From the NCBI RefSeq assembly GCF_900196725.1, contig NZ_FZMP01000249.1, positions 1-53,077 of the forward strand: a stretch of DNA of 53,077 bases. The letters are read 5' to 3'. The notes under the pieces are model-generated. The model did no database searches. It was not told the DNA's origin and was given only the letters and a program-made list of their open reading frames with translations. Below are positions 45,001 to 52,216 of this stretch, piece after piece. This DNA comes from Candidatus Methanoperedens nitratireducens. GTDB taxonomy: Archaea; Halobacteriota; Methanosarcinia; Methanosarcinales; Methanoperedenaceae. Positions within the stretch are counted from its first letter, which is position 1. Each line of letters opens with the position of its first letter. The position numbers and the translations under genes are program-made.

Positions 45001-45090
45001 AAACGATTATAAACAATCAAAAACGATTATAAACTACATAACATCCCTGAAACTCAAAGAAACTTAAAAGGATTGTCGGCATATTTATAT
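45001..45090 (+). promoter_or_regulatory. Phased AAAC array with TATA box (KaiC-like gene)
   Basis: AAAC occurs at 45001, 45011, 45021, 45031, 45050 and 45060, with AAC at 45040: exactly or nearly 10 bp apart for seven turns. The TATA box ATTTATAT follows at about 45083-45090, one turn farther away than in the other three arrays. The ATG is at 45179, so the transcript has a leader of about 65 bases. This is the longest array. Confidence 0.65.
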
Positions 45091-45178
45091 TAACAATTGA
45101 TAATAATACTTCTATGATGATGCGAATGATGATACTAATCGAATTTGTTGAATCAAAGAAATAACAAGGGGAAATAGC

Positions 45179-45871
45179 ATGATAGAAACTGGGATTTCGG
45201 AACTGGACAAACAACTGGGCGGTGGCATAAAGAAAGGGTCAAATATCATGATGATCGGTCCTCCGATGAGCAGAAAGGAAGTTATTCTGAACCACATAAT
45301 GTACCACGGGGCAGCAAAAAATAAGAACGCGGTAATAACGGTGAACACATACGAAACAGGAGCCGGTATCCTGGAATGGTTCAGGGAGAATAAGTTGATC
45401 CTGCCACTCTCAAGGATAGGGATAGTTGACTGCATTACAAGGATGATCGGCGTTGAAGCTGATGACGATGATAACATTAAAATAGCGAACCATCCGGTCG
45501 ATTTAACAGGAATAGGCATCAGGATCAGCCAGTTCCTTGAGGAATATTCCATGAGAAAGAATGTCCGAAAGATTCAGCTTTGTGTTAATTCACTTTCTGC
45601 ATTATTATTATACTCGAACATTAGAATAGTTTACAAGTTCCTGCATGTTTATACAAGGCGTATCAAGGCAGCAGGGGGTCTTGGAATATATGTACTGGAG
45701 AGCGGAATACATGACATGCAGTCGATAGCGACACTAAACCATCTGTTTGATGGTGTAATGGAGATCAAATCCGAGAACGGTAAGAACTTCATACGGGTGA
45801 TCGGCCTGTCACCAAAACCCACACTCTGGCTTGAATATGAGATCGATGGCGCTAAGGTGATGATAACGTGA
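45179..45871 (+). CDS. KaiC/RadA-like protein with degenerate Walker A
   Basis: A 230-residue member of the RecA-superfamily group that includes archaeal KaiC-like proteins. TGISELDKQLGGGIKKGSNIMMIGPP is family-typical, but the P-loop reads GPPMSRKE instead of GPPGSGKT, missing the second glycine of the loop and the Ser/Thr that binds magnesium. The Walker B-like strand IQLCVNSLSALLLY lacks a clear acidic end. It probably no longer hydrolyses ATP and may act as a regulatory partner. Its promoter carries the longest AAAC array. The gene is alone before gpmI. Confidence 0.75.
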   Translation: MIETGISELDKQLGGGIKKGSNIMMIGPPMSRKEVILNHIMYHGAAKNKNAVITVNTYETGAGILEWFRENKLILPLSRIGIVDCITRMIGVEADDDDNIKIANHPVDLTGIGIRISQFLEEYSMRKNVRKIQLCVNSLSALLLYSNIRIVYKFLHVYTRRIKAAGGLGIYVLESGIHDMQSIATLNHLFDGVMEIKSENGKNFIRVIGLSPKPTLWLEYEIDGAKVMIT

Positions 45872-45917
45872 TAAATAACCGATAACTACATACGCCAACG
45901 TAAAGTATTCAGCGTAA

Positions 45918-47441
45918 ATGATTAAAAAAAGACCTCTCTTGCTGATGATACTTGACGGTTACGGCATAAGCGGGACAAAAGAGGGGAATGCTATAGCCGC
46001 TGCAAGAAAGCCGAACATGGACGAACTGTTCGCTGCTTACCCTCACTCCGAACTCGAATCATCCGGGGAATCTGTGGGGCTGCCTGACGGCCAGATGGGG
46101 AATTCCGAGGTCGGGCATCTCAATATCGGTGCAGGCAGGATAGTGTACCAGGACCTGACGCGGATATCCGGATCGATCCGCAAAGGGGATTTTTTCAGGA
46201 ACAAGGTGCTTCTTGAAGCCATAAGTAACGTCAAAAACCACAACTCATCGCTGCATCTCATGGGTCTTCTCTCAGACGGCGGGGTGCACAGCCATATAAG
46301 CCATCTGTATGCGCTCCTACGGCTGGCTAAGGAACGGGGTATTAAAAAAATGTACATCCACGCGTTCCTTGACGGCAGGGACGTGCCCCCTAAAAGCGCC
46401 CTTACGTATATTGAAGAAGCTGGGAAAAAAATGAAAGAGCTGGGCGGCGAGTTCGCGACTATATCGGGCAGGTATTATTCGATGGACCGTGACAAAAGAT
46501 GGGACAGGGTGGAGAAATCTTATAATGTTATGACCTCTACCGCAGGCGTTATAGCTGAAAACGCCTATCTTGCGGTAGAAAATGCCTATGAACGGGGCGA
46601 GACCGATGAGTTTGTTACCCCGACTGTCATTTTAAGGGATGGAAGACCTGTAGCTTCGGTTTCGGATAATGATTCTCTTATTTTCTTTAACTTTCGCTCG
46701 GACCGCGCCCGCGAGATAACCCGCGCATTTATAAACAATGATTTCATGGATTTTAAACGAAAACAGCATCCTCATACCTTTTTTGTTTGCTTTACTCAGT
46801 ACGATGAGACCTTCCGTGCCCATGTAGCTTTTCCCCCTGAATCGTTAAAAAATATCCTTGCAGAAGTCCTGGCAGGGCGCCATTTAAGACAGCTCCGCAT
46901 CGCAGAAACGGAAAAATATGCCCATGTCACCTTCTTTTTTAACGGAGGCGTGGAAGTGCCGGTCACGGGAGAGGACAGGATACTGATACCATCCCCCGGA
47001 GTGGCAACGTACGATATGCAGCCTGAGATGAGCGCTTTCCTGGTAACGGATGAAGTTGTGAAAGCGATATCCTCGGGTAAATATGATGTTATCATCCTGA
47101 ATTACGCCAATCTTGATATGGTAGGACATACGGGTGTTTTTGAGGCTGCAGTGAGAGCGGCAGAAGCAATAGATCAGTGCATCGGCAGGGTATTCGATGC
47201 TGTAAGAGCTGCAGGGGGGCTCCTGATCATTACAGCCGACCACGGTAACGCAGAGAAAATGATAGATGAGGATGGAGGTATCCATACAGCGCATACCTCT
47301 AACCCGGTACCCTTCCTCATCTGTGAGAAAAGCCTCATGCTCAGAGACGGCATACTGGCTGATATAGCCCCGACGCTTCTTGAAATACTGGGCATCCGGA
47401 AGCCGGAAGAGATGGCAGGGAGATCATTAATACTGCCATAA
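45918..47441 (+). CDS. gpmI: 2,3-bisphosphoglycerate-independent phosphoglycerate mutase
   Basis: A 507-residue enzyme that interconverts 3- and 2-phosphoglycerate in gluconeogenesis/glycolysis. It has the metal site MILDGYGI, the phosphoserine in [54 protein letters not shown] and the C-terminal metal motifs [18 protein letters not shown] and HTSNPVPF. Length is normal for the iPGM family. It follows the KaiC-like gene by 46 bases and precedes the next gene by 33. Confidence 0.96.
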   Translation: MIKKRPLLLMILDGYGISGTKEGNAIAAARKPNMDELFAAYPHSELESSGESVGLPDGQMGNSEVGHLNIGAGRIVYQDLTRISGSIRKGDFFRNKVLLEAISNVKNHNSSLHLMGLLSDGGVHSHISHLYALLRLAKERGIKKMYIHAFLDGRDVPPKSALTYIEEAGKKMKELGGEFATISGRYYSMDRDKRWDRVEKSYNVMTSTAGVIAENAYLAVENAYERGETDEFVTPTVILRDGRPVASVSDNDSLIFFNFRSDRAREITRAFINNDFMDFKRKQHPHTFFVCFTQYDETFRAHVAFPPESLKNILAEVLAGRHLRQLRIAETEKYAHVTFFFNGGVEVPVTGEDRILIPSPGVATYDMQPEMSAFLVTDEVVKAISSGKYDVIILNYANLDMVGHTGVFEAAVRAAEAIDQCIGRVFDAVRAAGGLLIITADHGNAEKMIDEDGGIHTAHTSNPVPFLICEKSLMLRDGILADIAPTLLEILGIRKPEEMAGRSLILP

Positions 47442-47474
47442 TAATTTATATACTATTCAAACCTATATTATTTC

Positions 47475-48587
47475 ATGGATGCAACTGGCGATCTAACTAT
47501 CTTTAACGGGAAACTCACCATACTTGTGGCTTTCGGTATCGGGGGAGAAGTGGATAAAAGCCAGCTGGCAAAGCTGTTCGGCTCGGACGTGATCGCAGAA
47601 AGGCGGAACAAACCCATAGAAATGGATCAATCAGAAGGCGTAGCTGTAATAGTTGCAGGCAGCGAAAAAATAACGTGCGGCGTGAATATATTCACGGACG
47701 TTTTTATCGCAGGCGTATCCCTCCTGCGCGCTGAATTCGAGATCAGGGACAGGATATTGTTCAACGATATACTGGTCGCACTCCACTCTAACACGATCAT
47801 AGTGGAAGGGCATGATTTCCAGACTTTCACGGACAGGAAGATTAACGAGATACGCGAAAAACTTAATGCAGGGAAGAAGGTTTCGTACTATCCGATCACA
47901 AAGAGATATACGCTCCTGAAAATAAAGGATTTTACTCCCAAACTTGACCAGAAAAGCCTGAAGGAACAGTATGGCGAGGTTATCACGCGTTTTGTATCAG
48001 GTGAGACCTCGATCCGTCCGCTGCACAGCAGGGAGATAACTGAGAAACTCGCCAACGACCTGTCCTATTATGATGAGGACCTGTTCCTTGCCTCGCCTGA
48101 AGGCGTATTTATACTGGGCTGTGATGACTATCTTAAGGACCTGCGGGAACTGCTTGAGCTTGCAATATCACTTTTGCTTTTATTCCAGATATATGACAGG
48201 AAAATCGACTCGGAAATCGATAATGCATTTGACGCGATAAAAAAGCTCAGCAGCTCGAAGCTGTATTTCCTTACGCAGGCGCCAAGAAAACTTGAAAAGT
48301 CACTGTTCAAAGTCAGTGAGATAGGGCTTGTAATCCTCGATGATATCGAAGACCTGATGAACCCGCACAAGATAACCGCTGACTGGTATTATCAATCTGC
48401 CTATCAGAAGATGCTGAATACCCTGAAGGTAACGGATTTTGAAAAAGTAGTTCAGCATAAAATAGATGTTCTTGAAGATCTCTATGCGACTGCGAGAGAA
48501 CTTTCTACAGAGCAGTTAACGATGATTCTCGAAGCTGCAATAGTCGCGCTGATACTGTACGAAGTGATAATTCCTATCATCAGGTGA
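47475..48587 (+). CDS. RMD1/DUF155-like protein with C-terminal membrane helix
   Basis: A 370-residue protein with a soluble alpha/beta N-terminal half, a helical C-terminal half (LRELLELAISLLLLFQIYDRKIDSEIDNAFDAI) and a last membrane segment (MILEAAIVALILYEVIIPII). The layout, and the helix pattern before the C-terminal anchor (KIDVLEDLYATARELSTEQLTM), resemble RMD1/YagE (DUF155) proteins. Identification is tentative; the function in archaea is unknown. Confidence 0.55.
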   Translation: MDATGDLTIFNGKLTILVAFGIGGEVDKSQLAKLFGSDVIAERRNKPIEMDQSEGVAVIVAGSEKITCGVNIFTDVFIAGVSLLRAEFEIRDRILFNDILVALHSNTIIVEGHDFQTFTDRKINEIREKLNAGKKVSYYPITKRYTLLKIKDFTPKLDQKSLKEQYGEVITRFVSGETSIRPLHSREITEKLANDLSYYDEDLFLASPEGVFILGCDDYLKDLRELLELAISLLLLFQIYDRKIDSEIDNAFDAIKKLSSSKLYFLTQAPRKLEKSLFKVSEIGLVILDDIEDLMNPHKITADWYYQSAYQKMLNTLKVTDFEKVVQHKIDVLEDLYATARELSTEQLTMILEAAIVALILYEVIIPIIR

Positions 48588-48766
48588 ATTTCCCGTTAAA
48601 GATAAAACCGCGTTTCTGCATATCTAAACTTTTCTCAACTAATGTGAAGTTTTTCACACGCCTGCTTATAATAATGTGATTTTGTATGAAAGAGTAAGAA
48701 TGTTAAAAGGAGATGCCGTTGCGGGGCAGTTCCTTACATCAATAAAAACCGCTTGCGGAGGATAAA

Positions 48767-49093
48767 ATGAGTGAAATAGTTGAATTCCTGACACAGCCAG
48801 CAACCCAGGCGGTTTTCTGGTTGATATGCATAGTGTTTGCCTTCATGTTCGCAAACTACGTTAAAAGGCAGAGTTTCGGTGACGATACAGGTACGAAAGC
48901 ATGGGCGATCATTGCCATTGGATTGTTTTTAATCGGTCTGAGGGTAAGCTTTAAGCTGATATTTCCTGATTTTTCCGCCAGCTACGACCTTCAGGTGACA
49001 AGGTACCTGCTGGGAATTGCAGGTGGGGCAGTCCTTGTTTACGGGTTCTTTAACTACTATAATGTGATGAACAGCCTGTACAGGGGTGCATAG
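48767..49093 (+). CDS. Small membrane protein
   Basis: A 108-residue protein with three hydrophobic segments: AVFWLICIVFAFMFANYV, AWAIIAIGLFLIGLRVSF and YLLGIAGGAVLVYGFFNYYNVM. GGAGG precedes the ATG by five bases. The family is not recognised. A 40-residue membrane peptide follows three bases later, probably in the same transcript, so the two may act together. Confidence 0.7.
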   Translation: MSEIVEFLTQPATQAVFWLICIVFAFMFANYVKRQSFGDDTGTKAWAIIAIGLFLIGLRVSFKLIFPDFSASYDLQVTRYLLGIAGGAVLVYGFFNYYNVMNSLYRGA

Positions 49094-49095
49094 AC

Positions 49096-49218
49096 ATGGC
49101 ATGCAATCTTGGTCCGGATATACTCTGCAACAGCATAAACAACCTGCGTATCGCCGAGGACGCGGTAACTGCAATAATAATAGCGGCTGTCATTTACCTG
49201 CTGATTTTTACAAACTGA
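49096..49218 (+). CDS. Small membrane peptide of 40 residues
   Basis: MACNLGPDILCNSINNLRIAEDAVTAIIIAAVIYLLIFTN. The C-terminal half is one membrane helix; the N-terminal part has two cysteines. Its ATG is three bases after the stop of the preceding membrane protein, and the coding frame is open throughout with host-like codons. Position and topology suggest a small partner of the upstream protein. Not recognised as a known family. Confidence 0.6.
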   Translation: MACNLGPDILCNSINNLRIAEDAVTAIIIAAVIYLLIFTN

Positions 49219-49223
49219 TTGAG

Positions 49224-49907
49224 TTATTCTTCGGTCTTTTTTGGCGCCAGCACGTCCTTATTGTATTTTTCCTGATAGATAATTTCCTTAATATCCGTAT
49301 TGCTGATTATCTCATTTGCGATCTGTCTCTTCGAGATGAGCCACCGCTGGTTAAAAGTCAGTTCAGGCTCAATATCCACGAACAGGGTTCCATCGTCTAT
49401 CCTGATTGAGAACTCTTTACCGATATACAGGCCCAGAAGACCTTTGACCTTACTTTCCGTATCCTCTATTTTCTCTTTTATCTCGTATTCGTAAGTAACG
49501 GTCTGTCCTGCCAGGAACCTGTTGAAGTCCACCTGTGCCATCCTGCCTATGACCCTTATCACTATACCCGGGCGACCGTCTATCTGCACCGGCATCCCGA
49601 CCTGCGGCCTGTCCTCGAACCTGGTGATGGGTACGGTCTCTATCAGTTCAGGGTTCCTGATGCCGAATGCTTTTTCGGGAGGAAGCGTGACAGTGCCTTT
49701 GTATCCTACTTCCTTGCCTTCTAAATCCTCGTCCAGTCCTGCCACGGTATGACCCGCGCCCACAATTATTATGTCCCCCCCGTACTTCCCTTTCTCATTG
49801 TAGATGTTGTTGGCTTTCGCAACCTCTTCATCTGTCGTGTCAAAAATGCGATCGTCATTTCTTCCGGTATATGAAACTTTAATAAAATCTCCCTTTTGGA
49901 TACTCAT
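49224..49907 (-). CDS. FKBP-type peptidyl-prolyl isomerase, archaeal long form
   Basis: A 227-residue protein folding helper. The FKBP body is IKVSYTGRNDDRIFDTT, then GAGHTVAGLDEDLEGKEVGYKGTVTLPPEKAFGIRNPELIETVP; the chaperone insertion with VQIDGRPGIVIRVIGRMAQVDFNRFLAGQTVTYEYEI follows. The C-terminal 70 residues are the archaeal extension. It is SlyD-like. Stop is six bases beyond the stop of the convergent small peptide gene. Confidence 0.92.
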   Translation of the reverse strand: MSIQKGDFIKVSYTGRNDDRIFDTTDEEVAKANNIYNEKGKYGGDIIIVGAGHTVAGLDEDLEGKEVGYKGTVTLPPEKAFGIRNPELIETVPITRFEDRPQVGMPVQIDGRPGIVIRVIGRMAQVDFNRFLAGQTVTYEYEIKEKIEDTESKVKGLLGLYIGKEFSIRIDDGTLFVDIEPELTFNQRWLISKRQIANEIISNTDIKEIIYQEKYNKDVLAPKKTEE

Positions 49908-49979
49908 AATTATTCGTTCCTTTTTTCCGCTCTTGATGTATCGATGGTATAAAATACTTACCTAAAGTTCTTTCAGAAA

Positions 49980-50516
49980 TTATTTATAAAAAGACCTCGC
50001 GCTTTCAATAGCGCCGCACGTTGCCCCCGTAAGCGTTATCACTTTTCCCGATATTTTGCCCCCATCGATAACCAGCTCAACCGCAGCCGGCTCGGACAGC
50101 CTCGGGAATGTGGGGCTGCCCGGGCAGACGAGGAGCATGTCCGCCCTCTCGATCACAGGCTTGTGGATATGACCGAAAACCAGCACATCTACGCCCATCT
50201 CTTTTGCCAGGTACCATGCGCCTGTAGTATCCTGGAGGGAAAGAGCTGCTTCATGGACTATCCCTATTTTTACGCCCTCTGCCTCTATTACCCTGCGCTC
50301 CGGGAGAATTTCTTTTAATTTTATTTCATCCATGTTGCCGTGAACTGCCTCAAGCCTGTTAAGTCCTGCAAGCTCATCGAATGCAGCTTTCATGACAAAA
50401 TCGCCTGCGTGGATGATCATATCCGCCTCTTTGAGCAATACCACAAGCTCTTCCGGTAGTTGCTCTAATATCGAGCCGTGTTTTATGTGCGTATCAGAGA
50501 TCGCAATTATCTTCAT
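49980..50516 (-). CDS. Metallophosphoesterase, YfcE/MJ0936 type
   Basis: A 178-residue calcineurin-like phosphodiesterase. The metal motifs are all visible: AISDTHIKHG (DxH), IIHAGDFV (GD), EAVHGNMDE (GNxD), IGIVHEAA and VFGHIHKPV (GHxH). Length is typical of this family, which cleaves artificial phosphodiesters; the natural substrate is unclear. The ATG overlaps the stop of the upstream gene (ATGA). Confidence 0.93.
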   Translation of the reverse strand: MKIIAISDTHIKHGSILEQLPEELVVLLKEADMIIHAGDFVMKAAFDELAGLNRLEAVHGNMDEIKLKEILPERRVIEAEGVKIGIVHEAALSLQDTTGAWYLAKEMGVDVLVFGHIHKPVIERADMLLVCPGSPTFPRLSEPAAVELVIDGGKISGKVITLTGATCGAIESARSFYK

Positions 50517-51334
50517 GCGTAACCATAGTCCATATAGTTCAGTTCTTTTTTGATGTCCGATAGGAATGTCTTATAGACTTCAACGGAAAAATCAAGCCAC
50601 TCCTTGAAATCAGAATTCAGTTTCTTACCGATCGCATCTTCTTTCTCCGTCCTGCTCGCTTCGCCGTAATCCCCGAACCCTTCGAGGTTTTTTTCCATGA
50701 ACCAGTAAAGCGCGCTCTCTGCAAAAGGTTTCGGGACAAGCGGGGATGTATAGGATATCTTCAGCATGAGCTGGTTCTCCCTTGCAAGCTCCTCTGAAGT
50801 TATTCCTGTCTTTTCGATGGCTTTCTTTAATGTCTCATCGCTGATCTTCTGTTTTTCTTCAGGTGTGAATTTCCTGGTTTCAGTTTTCATCAGTGCCTCT
50901 TCGTATATGCCCTTTTGAAGCAGTTCGTGCTCAAGCGTGTACTTTAGCATTTTTTCGCTGGCTTCCTTTATATAAGACCTGTTGAGGGTTATTATCGAGT
51001 ACCACGAGCCGAGGTAATACCGCCTGTTCATCGCGACCGCGTAATCAAAAATAGAGGGCATCCTTAGAAAGATGCTCTGCGAGAATACAACGGCATCGGT
51101 TGAGAGCAGCAGGATTTTTGATGGCGTAAGCTTTCTGGCGTTCTCAAGCCCGTCCATGCCGTACATGGATCCGGGCTCTTTCAGGTACTGCTCGCTCAGG
51201 GTGATTATATTCCTTACTTCCTCAGGCTTCAACTGGTTCAATGCAAAAGCGATGTCCTTTGCGGCTGATCTTATCCACAATGTATAATCTTCTATGAATT
51301 GTTCCTTCTGGCTTTGTTCCTTCTGGCTTTGCAT
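50513..51334 (-). CDS. Unknown 273-residue helical protein
   Basis: A mostly helical soluble protein, not recognised. It has RSAAKDIAFALNQLKPEEVRNIITLSEQYL, LLLSTDAVVFSQSIFLRMPSIFDYAVAMNRRYYLGSWYSIITLNRSYIKEA, KYTLEHELLQKGIYEEALM and a C-terminal WLDFSVEVYKTFLSDIKKEL. The first residues, MQSQKEQSQKEQ, come from a directly duplicated 15-base unit, so the start is variable by slippage. EHELLQKG looks a little like a metal site but is not HExxH. It overlaps the phosphodiesterase start, so the two are coupled. Confidence 0.6.
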   Translation of the reverse strand: MQSQKEQSQKEQFIEDYTLWIRSAAKDIAFALNQLKPEEVRNIITLSEQYLKEPGSMYGMDGLENARKLTPSKILLLSTDAVVFSQSIFLRMPSIFDYAVAMNRRYYLGSWYSIITLNRSYIKEASEKMLKYTLEHELLQKGIYEEALMKTETRKFTPEEKQKISDETLKKAIEKTGITSEELARENQLMLKISYTSPLVPKPFAESALYWFMEKNLEGFGDYGEASRTEKEDAIGKKLNSDFKEWLDFSVEVYKTFLSDIKKELNYMDYGYA

Positions 51335-51450
51335 AGCTGATTAATCGCGGCGGCTAAATAAATAGTTAGCGGGATTGCTTTATTTTATACAAAACATCAG
51401 TGCATCAGGCATAATAATTTTTAAACGTATATTTGTAAAACCCATAGTAA

Positions 51451-51466
51451 AGATTATATATAATCT
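51451..51466. promoter_or_regulatory. Perfect 16-bp palindrome, AT-rich
   Basis: AGATTATATATAATCT is perfectly palindromic. It lies between the minus-strand unknown gene at 51334 and a tiny plus-strand ORF at 51506. The centre is TATA-like and could serve either direction. Operator or promoter function is inferred. Confidence 0.4.
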
Positions 51467-51505
51467 ATGTATATTTATTGCAGTGGAAGGTGCTATGGCG
51501 ATGGT

Positions 51506-51601
51506 ATGAGCATTCTGAAAAATGTCTTAACAACCCTCAATGAATGGAAAACAAAAAGGATATGGGCAAGGATCCTTAAACAGGAACACAACGACGCCTG
51601 A
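51506..51601 (+). CDS. Possible 31-residue peptide
   Basis: MSILKNVLTTLNEWKTKRIWARILKQEHNDA: short, basic and amphipathic. AAGG-type ribosome binding sequence lies about 20 bases upstream and is poor. The palindrome at 51451 and a TATA-like run (about 51470) lie upstream. Support is weak. Confidence 0.3.
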   Translation: MSILKNVLTTLNEWKTKRIWARILKQEHNDA

Positions 51602-51618
51602 GAAAAGAACAGCGAATC

Positions 51619-51918
51619 TCAATGCTGCCACCTTGTACGCGACTCCCTTGTAATATGCTCTTTCTCAAGCCTTGCGCGCGTATCTTTAAATAATGCTCTG
51701 ATACGTTCTTCGCTGCACAATGGATCATCTAAGGTGCATTCTTTACTTTCTACAGCTTCCATTGCAAGGCGGAGGGCACGCGTCTCCAGCGCTGGCAGGG
51801 TATCTTCAAGGGTCTTCTTCAGCCATTTATCATCCTTTGACAGCACGCCCACGAACATGGAAGGGATAATATCGCGCTCTATGGATTCAAGTCTTTTCTT
51901 TGCACTAACCGTTACCAT
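51619..51918 (-). CDS. Unknown 99-residue helical protein
   Basis: A helical, charged protein: MVTVSAKKRLESIERDIIPSMFVGVLSKDDKWLKKTLEDTLPALETRALRLAMEAVESKECTLDDPLCSEERIRALF... The frame is open upstream to 51993, but that part lies in the insertion sequence end region and reads poorly as protein, so I placed the start at ATG 51918. Family not recognised. Confidence 0.5.
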   Translation of the reverse strand: MVTVSAKKRLESIERDIIPSMFVGVLSKDDKWLKKTLEDTLPALETRALRLAMEAVESKECTLDDPLCSEERIRALFKDTRARLEKEHITRESRTRWQH

Positions 51919-51989
51919 AAGGATTATGTTTACCTGCCAGAATATAAAACCTGAGGCTTTATCGGCTGTGGGACAAAATAGAACCAGCT

Positions 51990-52163
51990 TCAATCAACTA
52001 AGCTCTTAGTGATTATCACGTAAACCCTTTTTCCAATGTATTTTCTGGGAATATCAGCTTTGGCTGAAGTGCCAAAAGGAGTAACAACCCTTTCCAGAAA
52101 CCCTTCTATTTCGCCATCCTTCAAAATCAAGTCTTCTTTTTTAAGTTCTATAATTCTTGCCAT
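51990..52163 (-). CDS. DUF2080-like transposase-associated protein
   Basis: A 57-residue protein, MARIIELKKEDLILKDGEIEGFLERVVTPFGTSAKADIPRKYIGKRVYVIITKSLVD, too short to be listed by usual ORF cut-offs. The beta-rich second half (VTPFGTSAKADIPRKYIGKRVYVII) is like SpoVT/AbrB domains and matches the DUF2080 family often found beside ISNCY-type transposases in methanogens. It is divergent from the transposase gene with a palindrome between them. It may bind that palindrome and control transposition; this is inference. Confidence 0.7.
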   Translation of the reverse strand: MARIIELKKEDLILKDGEIEGFLERVVTPFGTSAKADIPRKYIGKRVYVIITKSLVD

Positions 52164-52168
52164 ACCAG

Positions 52169-52195
52169 TAGATATCTATAGATATCTATATAAAG
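52169..52195. promoter_or_regulatory. Palindrome and TATA box between DUF2080 and transposase genes
   Basis: TAGATATCTATAGATATCTA (52169-52188) is a perfect 20-bp palindrome. TATATAAAG (about 52186-52194) overlaps its right edge and is a TATA box for the transposase gene at 52217. The overlap suggests repression of the transposase by a protein bound to the palindrome. Confidence 0.6.
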
Positions 52196-52216
52196 CTTTG
52201 CATCCAAAATAGCATT

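Noticed and set aside
48700-48765. 21-codon leader ORF before the small membrane protein (MLKGDAVAGQFLTS...)
   Set aside because: Its end overlaps the ribosome binding site of the next gene, but there is no own site or other support; chance is likely.
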